A DNA stretch of 14,718 nucleotides from the NCBI GenBank assembly GCA_017987425.1, contig JAGNTT010000015.1, positions 1 to 14,718 on the forward strand, given 5' to 3'. Source of the stretch: Candidatus Omnitrophota bacterium (GTDB lineage: Bacteria; Omnitrophota; Gorgyraeia; Zapsychrales; Fredricksoniimonadaceae). Shown piece by piece: positions 1-5,240 of this stretch. Numbering within the stretch: the first letter of the stretch is position 1; each line of letters begins with the position of its first letter. Below the pieces are notes generated by a model. That model did not search any database. It was not told where the DNA came from and was given only the letters and a program-made list of their open reading frames with translations. Position numbers and translations under genes: made by a program.

Positions 1-782
1 GTCGGAACCATGATGCACAGCGTCGCCAGGGTGAGTTTCTTGATGAAGACGTTCAGATTGTTGTTTATGATGGAGGCCCATGCGTCCATCAAGCTCGTGA
101 AGACTTCCGAGAATATATGCACCTGCTGGCTACACTGGCTGTTCTCGTTGACAACGTCGTCGAGAAAGTCCATGTCCAGTTCCGTAAACTTGAGCTTCGA
201 GGCATTTGTGCGGAGCTTTTCGATGATGCGTCCGTTGGATGAGACAGCCTGCAGATAATATACAAGGCTCTTTTCCAGATTGAACATGTTGAGCAGCTGC
301 TTGTTTTCCATCGAGCGGTTGATGTGCCCCTCCAGCTCATCAGCTACTTTCTGGATGACCTGAAGATGCTGTTCAAAATGCAGAATATTTCTGAAAATCA
401 CTTTAAGATAAAAATGCGGAACAGAACGGATTTTCGTAAAGAGACGGCCTTCAAAATTAAGCAGATTATCGGCAAACAATATAATGAGGGTACCCTGACG
501 GATAAACATTCCGAAGGAAGAAATACGGAACAGAAAATTGTCAGTCGATGAATAGCGTTTAGGCGCGTTCAGGATCATTGCATGGTAGGATTCCTCGTCG
601 AATTCAATGCGCGCGGGTTCGTTCGGGTCGAGGGCGGCGTTGATGTCGTATTCCTCAATCTGGAACTCGGACATCAGACGCTTGCGTTCGGCTTCCTCGG
701 GACTGGTAAACACCATGATCGGCGCGCGCTCGTCTTCCGTTGGAACGAGACGGCCTTCAGTAATGTGATACAGTGTCAGCAT
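1..782 (-). CDS. CorA-family divalent cation (Mg2+/Co2+) transporter, C-terminus outside window
   Basis: The first 260 codons of a CorA-like transporter, running off the low-coordinate edge of the window. CorA proteins form inner-membrane pentamers that pass Mg2+ through a pore made by two C-terminal helices. Visible are the acidic N-terminal cytoplasmic domain (for example EEYDINAALDPNEPARIEFD, residues 43-62), the long-helix region, and the family hallmark NLEKSLVYYLQAVSSNGRI at about 168-186. The last residues in the window, KKLTLATLCIMVP (248-260), match the start of the first transmembrane helix, so the pore helices and the GMN loop are not seen. The ATG at 782 is preceded by an AAGGAGAGG Shine-Dalgarno. 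It lies 22 bases after the endonuclease III stop, so it is probably the last member seen of the era-containing run. The substrate within the family cannot be told without the GMN region. Confidence 0.85.
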   Translation of the reverse strand, partial: MLTLYHITEGRLVPTEDERAPIMVFTSPEEAERKRLMSEFQIEEYDINAALDPNEPARIEFDEESYHAMILNAPKRYSSTDNFLFRISSFGMFIRQGTLIILFADNLLNFEGRLFTKIRSVPHFYLKVIFRNILHFEQHLQVIQKVADELEGHINRSMENKQLLNMFNLEKSLVYYLQAVSSNGRIIEKLRTNASKLKFTELDMDFLDDVVNENSQCSQQVHIFSEVFTSLMDAWASIINNNLNVFIKKLTLATLCIMVP

Positions 783-804
783 ATCCTCTCCTTACGCACA
801 CCCT

Positions 805-1473
805 TCACCGAGTTGTTGTGACTCCCTGCTTTTGGCAGATCGTATTCACAGGACATGTGGAACACACCGGAGAAATCGGACGGCACACATTCTGGCCCCA
901 CGTCACCAGAAGCGCATTATACTGCATCCAGTATTTGCGCGGTAACTTTTCCCGCAGAGCCCATTCCGTCTCATCCGGAGTATTGGTCTTCACATATCCG
1001 AGACGGTTTGAAATCCTGTGCACGTGCGTGTCGACGCACATCGCCGGCTTGGCAAACCCTTCGGTCAAAACCAGGTTTGCCGTTTTCCGTCCGACTCCCT
1101 TCATGGTCATGAGAGTGTCGAGATCATCAGGCACCTGACCGCCGAACTTTTCAAGTATATCACGGCAAATGCCGTGGATCGTACGCGCTTTGGTTTTATA
1201 AAAACCGACGGGATAAACCGCCTTTTCGATCTGCGCCAGCGACAACGTCAACATGGCCTCCGGAGTATCCGCCATCGCGAAAAGCCGTTCAGAGGCCGGC
1301 AGCGTCGTTTCATCCTTGGTGCGCAAACTCAAAATGCAGGAGATCAGTACCAGAAACGGGCTCTTCCATCTCTTGCCGACGAGCGTTACCGACGGATCGG
1401 GCAGATGTTCCATCGCTTTTGAGATACGTCTTACGATTTCACCGATGTCCGATTCACTCAAAGTTTTTGCCAT
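805..1473 (-). CDS. nth: Endonuclease III (DNA glycosylase/AP lyase with 4Fe-4S cluster)
   Basis: A base-excision repair enzyme of 222 residues, close to the usual Nth length. It removes oxidised pyrimidines and cuts at the abasic site. The helix-hairpin-helix TMKGVGRKTANLV (123-135) contains the catalytic lysine K130, and MCVDTHVHRISNRLG holds the catalytic aspartate D148. The C-terminal iron-sulfur loop has the expected C-x6-C-x2-C-x5-C spacing at C197, C204, C207 and C213. The early motif ILSLRTKD (47-54) has Arg where E. coli Nth has a Gln (LSAQATD); T-K-D forms are known in relatives such as human NTHL1. I place the start at the ATG at 1473, two bases after the stop of the upstream PQ-loop gene. 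A longer frame to 1521 would overlap that gene and adds 16 residues not seen in the family. No strong Shine-Dalgarno is visible, so translation is probably coupled. Confidence 0.93.
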   Translation of the reverse strand: MAKTLSESDIGEIVRRISKAMEHLPDPSVTLVGKRWKSPFLVLISCILSLRTKDETTLPASERLFAMADTPEAMLTLSLAQIEKAVYPVGFYKTKARTIHGICRDILEKFGGQVPDDLDTLMTMKGVGRKTANLVLTEGFAKPAMCVDTHVHRISNRLGYVKTNTPDETEWALREKLPRKYWMQYNALLVTWGQNVCRPISPVCSTCPVNTICQKQGVTTTR

Positions 1474-1475
1474 AA

Positions 1476-1754
1476 TCAATTGGGCGTTCCGCTGCCTTTG
1501 CGGTAATGCAATACCGCCCAAAGCACACCCGTCAATAAAATGACGTTCACGATATTAAATGTCTTCCAGACAATATCCTCAGAAGAAAGAATAGCGGCCG
1601 GGGCCATCCCCACACTGCAGATCCACAGACCGACGATCCAGGAAACACTGATGTCCGCCGATGATTTTCGTTTGATGATATGAAGGATAAGCGGAATGTC
1701 GAACAAAGGCAGGGCTGCAGCCGCAACCGTCGAAACTGCTTCCATAACTTGCAT
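1476..1754 (-). CDS. Small PQ-loop (SemiSWEET-like) membrane protein, copy 2
   Basis: A 92-residue protein with three likely transmembrane segments (about 5-22, 37-55 and 65-84), the size and layout of SemiSWEETs, which dimerise to form small-sugar transporters. The motif PLFDIPLILHIIKRKSSADIS (16-36) matches the PQ-loop pattern of a Pro in helix 1 followed by K-x-K-S-S-x-D-I-S, but the Gln after the Pro is Leu. Substrate is therefore unknown. It is about 50% identical by hand alignment to the protein at 3372-3653. The ATG at 1754 sits 4 bases after the stop of the NAD(P)HX epimerase and has AGGTGA just upstream. A second ATG at 1745 is possible, but the 1754 start aligns exactly with the paralogue's start. 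Endonuclease III follows 2 bases downstream. Confidence 0.75.
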   Translation of the reverse strand: MQVMEAVSTVAAAALPLFDIPLILHIIKRKSSADISVSWIVGLWICSVGMAPAAILSSEDIVWKTFNIVNVILLTGVLWAVLHYRKGSGTPN

Positions 1755-1758
1755 GGCT

Positions 1759-2409
1759 TCACCTGACCGAAGACAACGGAATACCGATATCTACAACTTC
1801 GATACGACCGGTATGCCGGGGTCCGTCCTTCTTAAAAAATCCTGTTTTTAAAAATGAGAAACTGACTGTTCGGAATGCTTTGACCGCGACGCCCCAGATG
1901 TCTCCTGATGTGCCGTCGAGTCCGGAAGAAATATCAGCCGCCCAGATACGCCGCGCTTGACTGTTCATAGCTTCGATCGCTTCTCTATATAGTCCGGTCA
2001 CCGGCCTGTTCAATCCGATGCCGAACAGCGCATCAATCACGACATCGGCTGCCGCAAGCGAACGGATGAAAACCGCATCAATTTTCTTAACCGCCTTAAC
2101 GCGCACACCCAGCGGAGCCAATGTTTTGCAAAACACCTTGGGATCAGGCTTCAAATCATCCGGCGTTCCGATGAGAAAGACATCTGTCTTAATTTGGGCC
2201 AGCGTTATATATCGAGCCGCCACCATCCCGTCCCCGCCGTTGTTGCCGCATCCGCAGACGATCACAACTTTCGGATGCTTTTGCTTCTTCAGATATTTGA
2301 CGACCGACTCCGCAACAGCCCTCCCGGCGTTGTCCATCAGGACCAGCGACGGGATGCCGATGGTCTGGATGGCCCTCGTCTCGATCTTCCGGATCTGCGA
2401 AACAGTCAA
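1759..2409 (-). CDS. nnrE: NAD(P)H-hydrate epimerase (YjeF_N domain only)
   Basis: Repairs damaged nicotinamide cofactor by interconverting R- and S-NAD(P)HX so that a partner dehydratase can restore NAD(P)H. The 216-residue protein is a single YjeF_N domain. Visible are the nucleotide-binding loop GCGNNGGDGMVAARY (53-67), VVIDALFGIGL (123-133), DISSGLDGTSGD (159-170, where the family usually has D-I-P-S-G), and the C-terminal K-x-G and VVDIGIP motifs. The dehydratase half (YjeF_C/NnrD), often fused in bacteria, is absent here. The start is inferred: the open frame extends to 2613 but that part overlaps era and has no family similarity. The only sensible start after the era stop is the TTG at 2409, which gives LTVSQIRKIETRAI, matching the usual N-terminus. 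The Shine-Dalgarno is weak. Confidence 0.88.
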   Translation of the reverse strand: MTVSQIRKIETRAIQTIGIPSLVLMDNAGRAVAESVVKYLKKQKHPKVVIVCGCGNNGGDGMVAARYITLAQIKTDVFLIGTPDDLKPDPKVFCKTLAPLGVRVKAVKKIDAVFIRSLAAADVVIDALFGIGLNRPVTGLYREAIEAMNSQARRIWAADISSGLDGTSGDIWGVAVKAFRTVSFSFLKTGFFKKDGPRHTGRIEVVDIGIPLSSVR

Positions 2410-2422
2410 TATCCGCTTTTCT

Positions 2423-3379
2423 TTAATAGATATACCCCATCTGCTCCAGAACGCCGTGGTCTTCGCGCCATTTCTTTTCGGTTTTGACGAACATCTCGAG
2501 GAAGACTTTCTGTTCCAGCAAGTCTTCAAGCTCCTTGCGTGCTTCCATGCCGACCTTTTTAAGGACAGCCCCGTTCTTACCGATAACGATTTCCTTCTGG
2601 CTATCCCGCTCAACGAGAATCACCGCACGAATATAGAGCGTTTTACCTTTGCGAGGTTTCGTTTCCTCGATGACAACGGCGATTGAATGAGGCACTTCTT
2701 CTCTCATCGTCTGAAATAATTTCTCACGGATTGTGTCCGAGAACACCATCTTGCGGGGATAATCGCAAACAGTATCGCGGTCATAATGAAGCGGCCCTTC
2801 GGTCAGGTGTTCAAAAACAAGATCGACAAGTTTATCGATATGAACTCCGGTCATGCCCGACAATGGCAGAAGCGTCAAATTCTTGATCTCATTGATCTTC
2901 TTTCCCTTGGTTTCTTCCCAAAGGGTGATGTAATCGGGAATGAATTTACCCTTGCCGATGTCGACTTTATTTAAACCCAAAATGATCGGGCATTTGAGGT
3001 CCTTTAACTGGTCGACGACGTTACGCTCCTCCACCCCGACGTGCTCGGTAGTGTCGACCAAATGAATGACCACGTCAACATCCTGAAGACTTCCCATAGA
3101 TGCGCGGTTCATGAATTTATCCAGCTTATCGTGGCCAAGGTGAAGACCCGGCGTATCAATAAACACGATCTGCCCGCGCTCGTCGTTATAGACCCCGCGG
3201 ATCTGGTTGCGCGTCGTTTGCGGAATATTGGAGACAATCGCGATCTTCTCGCCCAGAATCTTATTGACCAGCGTCGATTTGCCCACGTTCGGACGTCCGA
3301 CAATAGTGGCGACTCCGGTCTTCAAACTCAGCTCTTCGTTCTTTTCTTCAACCTCTACCTTTACTTTCTTCTTACTCAT
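2423..3379 (-). CDS. era: GTPase Era, 16S rRNA-binding ribosome assembly factor
   Basis: Essential GTPase acting in 30S subunit maturation by binding the 3' end of 16S rRNA. The 318-residue protein has G1 GRPNVGKS (28-35), G2 around T55-T56 in IPQTTRNQIRG, G3 DTPG (75-78) and G4 NKVD (137-140). It also has the hallmark FSDTIREKLFQTMREEVPHS (213-232), and a C-terminal KH domain with VIGKNGAVLKKVG (265-277, usually G-K-G-G) ending in KKWREDHGVLEQMGY. G5 reads S-G-M (174-176) where most Era proteins have S-A-x. The first 20 residues are a Lys/Glu-rich extension not needed for the fold. The ATG at 3379 overlaps the upstream PQ-loop stop by 8 bases (ATGAGTAA), with a G-rich stretch upstream, implying coupled translation. 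Confidence 0.97.
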   Translation of the reverse strand: MSKKKVKVEVEEKNEELSLKTGVATIVGRPNVGKSTLVNKILGEKIAIVSNIPQTTRNQIRGVYNDERGQIVFIDTPGLHLGHDKLDKFMNRASMGSLQDVDVVIHLVDTTEHVGVEERNVVDQLKDLKCPIILGLNKVDIGKGKFIPDYITLWEETKGKKINEIKNLTLLPLSGMTGVHIDKLVDLVFEHLTEGPLHYDRDTVCDYPRKMVFSDTIREKLFQTMREEVPHSIAVVIEETKPRKGKTLYIRAVILVERDSQKEIVIGKNGAVLKKVGMEARKELEDLLEQKVFLEMFVKTEKKWREDHGVLEQMGYIY

Positions 3380-3653
3380 TCAGCCCCCGGTCCGCTTTTT
3401 TATGATACTTAAGAACAACGATTACAACCGCCGTAAATAAAATCATGTTGGTGATGTTAAAAGTTCTCCAGACGATGTCTTTTGACTGAAACCCCGACGG
3501 AGCCATTAAAAGAATACATATCCAAATTCCCAGCGCCCACACCAAACTGATGTCCTGCGAAGACTTCCTTTTGAGGATCTTGAGTATCAAAGGAATATTG
3601 AACAAAGGCATGATAACTGCGCAAATCAGCGAGATTGTCTCCAGAATACTCAT
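3372..3653 (-). CDS. Small PQ-loop (SemiSWEET-like) membrane protein, copy 1
   Basis: A 93-residue three-helix membrane protein, paralogous to the one at 1476-1754. Shared blocks include PLF-x-IPLIL, KRKSS-x-DIS, WIC, MAP, DIVW-x-TFNI and the final transmembrane helix with its basic tail. Like its paralogue it has Leu in place of the Gln of the PQ motif (NIPLIL at 19-24). SemiSWEET proteins of this size dimerise into sugar transporters, but nothing in the sequence gives the substrate. I chose the ATG at 3653, preceded by GAAAGGG at short spacing, over a TTG at 3665, because it aligns residue for residue with the other copy. It lies 26 bases after the PfkB kinase stop and its 3' end overlaps the era start. 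Confidence 0.75.
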   Translation of the reverse strand: MSILETISLICAVIMPLFNIPLILKILKRKSSQDISLVWALGIWICILLMAPSGFQSKDIVWRTFNITNMILFTAVVIVVLKYHKKADRGLNE

Positions 3654-3679
3654 AAACCCTTTCAATCATTGAACTGTAA

Positions 3680-4585
3680 TTAATGAACAGATGAAAATTT
3701 GACCAGCGTTTTCAAACGGCTCTCAACCTGCACCATGGTGAGCGGCGCCGTCTTGGCCATGCCGAAACCTTCCACGTTAAAAGAAGCGAGCGTCGTCGCG
3801 TATAAAAGAGCCTTACGCAGATTCTTCTCATCAACTTTGCCCGCCTTGGACAGATATCCCATGAGCGCACCGGCAAATGTATCGCCCGCACCCGTCGGAT
3901 CGACAACCTTATCTACAGGATAAGCCGGGAACGAAAACATCAGGTCCTTGGAATAGAACAGTACTCCGTGCTCGCCTTTCTTGACAACGATCATTTTGGG
4001 ACCCATTTGCGAAAGAGCCTTGGCCGCCTTGATCAGATTGCCCTCGCCGGTGAGCGCGCGGGCTTCCGCGTCATTGGCCACAAAAAGATGGACCTGCTTC
4101 ATAAGCTTTTTTAAGGAAGAGCACTTATGCTGGATCCACAGATTCATACTGTCGAGCCCGATAAGCTGCGGTTTATGCAGCGTCGACAAAAGTTTCATCT
4201 GAAGGTCGGGATCGAAATTCGCCAGGAACACGTTCGGAATGCGTCTTTGATGATCGCCTGCCGACGGAATATATGTCTGAAGCACACCGAGTTCGGTCGC
4301 CAGTGTCAACGCCGTATTCAGATCGCCCTTCTGATATTCGCCCTGCCAGCGGAATGTCTTGCCTTCGTCGACTTTCAGCGATGTCAGATCAATACCTTTG
4401 CGCTTGAGAAAATTTAAGTGTCTTTCCGGGAAGTCCTGCCCCACGACGGCAATCAAGTGGACATTGGTGAACAGACGCGCGCTCATGGAAAAGTGCGCCG
4501 CTGATCCTCCCAGCATATCCTTCTTGCTTCCCGACGGTGTCTTCACATTATCAAGTGCGACTGTACCTAATACAATTAAACTCAT
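3680..4585 (-). CDS. PfkB-family carbohydrate/nucleoside kinase
   Basis: A 301-residue kinase of the ribokinase/PfkB superfamily, which phosphorylates a sugar or nucleoside hydroxyl with ATP. Visible are the substrate-side aspartate D12 in the N-terminal strand region, the glycine motif MLGGSAAHFS (24-33), the Mg/phosphate motif N-x-x-E in VANDAEARAL (N171, E174), and the C-terminal signature DPTGAGDTFAGALMGY (229-244) with the catalytic base D235 after the anion-hole glycines. The substrate is not clear; the overall pattern is closer to adenosine kinase/ribokinase relatives than to phosphofructokinase. The ATG at 4585 has a very strong AAGGAGGAG Shine-Dalgarno, but that site can be trapped in a hairpin (see 4590-4609). 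The PQ-loop gene begins 26 bases downstream, and if that protein moves sugars this kinase could act on the imported molecule, which is only an inference. Confidence 0.88.
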   Translation of the reverse strand: MSLIVLGTVALDNVKTPSGSKKDMLGGSAAHFSMSARLFTNVHLIAVVGQDFPERHLNFLKRKGIDLTSLKVDEGKTFRWQGEYQKGDLNTALTLATELGVLQTYIPSAGDHQRRIPNVFLANFDPDLQMKLLSTLHKPQLIGLDSMNLWIQHKCSSLKKLMKQVHLFVANDAEARALTGEGNLIKAAKALSQMGPKMIVVKKGEHGVLFYSKDLMFSFPAYPVDKVVDPTGAGDTFAGALMGYLSKAGKVDEKNLRKALLYATTLASFNVEGFGMAKTAPLTMVQVESRLKTLVKFSSVH

Positions 4586-4589
4586 ACTC

Positions 4590-4609
4590 CTCCTTATTTG
4601 AGTAAGGAG
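4590..4609 (-). promoter_or_regulatory. Hairpin covering the Shine-Dalgarno of the PfkB kinase gene
   Basis: On the plus strand CTCCTTA (4590-4596) and TAAGGAG (4603-4609) form a perfect 7-bp inverted repeat with a 6-base loop. In the mRNA the TAAGGAG arm is most of the ribosome-binding site for the ATG at 4585, so this fold would hide it. The opposing arm, CTCCTTACT in the mRNA (4609-4601), can instead pair over 9 bases with AGTAAGGAG at 4647-4639, which would free the site. The two folds exclude each other. Whether this is used for control, or is a by-product of the repeats here, cannot be settled from sequence. Confidence 0.45.
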
Positions 4610-4670
4610 TAAGCACTAAGCAGTATCCAGAAAGATTCCTCCTTACTGCCCACTGCTTACTGCCTACTGT
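4601..4670. repeat. Facing arrays of degenerate 7-bp repeats (GCYTACT type)
   Basis: The gap between the YjbQ and PfkB genes is almost entirely two head-to-head heptamer arrays. The left array, 4601-4628, reads AGTAAGG, AGTAAGC, ACTAAGC, AGTATCC. The right array, 4641-4668, reads CCTTACT, GCCCACT, GCTTACT, GCCTACT. The arms 4608-4625 and 4644-4661 are complementary at 15 of 18 positions around an 18-base loop, so the mRNA should fold here. Short heptanucleotide repeats (STRRs) are known from cyanobacteria; relation to those is not implied. No T-run follows, so it is not a typical intrinsic terminator. Confidence 0.75.
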
Positions 4671-4676
4671 TATTTA

Positions 4677-5096
4677 TTATTCCCCAATAATCTTAACCAA
4701 TACTCTCTTTGCCCGGCGCCCGTCGAACTCGCCGTAAAAAATCTGTTCCCACGGCCCGAAATCCAATTTTCCTTTGGTGACGGCAACAGTTACTTCGCGG
4801 CCCATCACCTGACGTTTCAAATGAGCGTCCGCATTGTCTTCACCGGTGTCGTTGTGACGGTACTGATTGACCGGTTCATGCGGGGCCAATTTCTCCAGCC
4901 ACTTGTCGTAATCATGCAGCAGCCCCGATTCATCGTCATTGATGTAAACGCTGGCGCTGATGTGCATGGCGTTGACCAGACACAAACCTTCCTTAATCCC
5001 GCTCTCATCAATCGCACCCTGCACCTGGTCCGTGATATTGATGTAATCCCGGCGGGTCTTTGTGTTGAACCAAAGTTCTTTACGATAATGCTTCAT
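4677..5096 (-). CDS. UPF0047/YjbQ family protein
   Basis: A 139-residue protein of the UPF0047 (YjbQ) family, small cytoplasmic beta-rich proteins for which a weak thiamine-phosphate synthase activity has been reported and whose main role is unsettled. Visible are [13 protein letters not shown] (42-54) in place of the common H-T-[ST]-A segment, and the strongly conserved [14 protein letters not shown] (88-101) followed by [23 protein letters not shown] (106-128). The usual G-T-W-Q of the family reads G-P-W-E here, so it may belong to a subgroup. H45 and H92 are candidate metal or catalytic residues. The ATG at 5096 has GAGGG about 9 bases upstream. It stands alone between two repeat-filled gaps, and its stop is 91 bases before the PfkB gene. 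Confidence 0.88.
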   Translation of the reverse strand: MKHYRKELWFNTKTRRDYINITDQVQGAIDESGIKEGLCLVNAMHISASVYINDDESGLLHDYDKWLEKLAPHEPVNQYRHNDTGEDNADAHLKRQVMGREVTVAVTKGKLDFGPWEQIFYGEFDGRRAKRVLVKIIGE

Positions 5097-5154
5097 AATT
5101 AGCCCTCAGCAATAGTGGTACGGGGTATAGCGTGTTCTAGCGCCGTTGAGGTAA

Positions 5155-5237
5155 AGAGGTAATCCTTTTTACCTCTACCCAGCGCTTTCTCATCTCTACC
5201 TCTTACCTCTGATTTGCGGTCAATACTCTATACCTCT
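5155..5237. repeat. Degenerate TACCTCT heptamer repeats with an 8-bp hairpin
   Basis: The gap between the protease-barrel gene and the YjbQ gene contains TACCTCT at 5170-5176, 5197-5203, 5204-5210 (in tandem) and 5231-5237, and the reverse complement AGAGGTA at 5155-5161. AGAGGTAA (5155-5162) and TTACCTCT (5169-5176) form a perfect 8-bp stem with a 6-base loop. The array begins a few bases after the barrel gene's stop. The stem has no following T-run in the direction of transcription, so I do not call it a terminator. The remaining bases of the gap (5097-5154) show no other feature I can support. Confidence 0.7.
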
Positions 5238-5240
5238 CTT

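Noticed and set aside
2410..2613. N-terminal extension of the epimerase frame
   Set aside because: It overlaps era in another frame, is Arg/Ser-rich without family similarity, and is an artefact of taking the longest frame.
2018..2686. A 222-codon open frame on the plus strand
   Set aside because: It crosses the opposite strand of both nnrE and era and has no motif of its own.
4601..4670. CRISPR array
   Set aside because: Units are 7 bp, tandem without spacers, and partly inverted; there are no cas genes.
5155..5176. Intrinsic terminator for the M1-barrel gene
   Set aside because: The 8-bp stem is A/T-rich and no T-run follows in the direction of transcription.
5176..5230. Promoter for yjbQ using TTGACC
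   Set aside because: The best -10 candidate in the repeat is at poor spacing (about 19 bases) and is a weak match.
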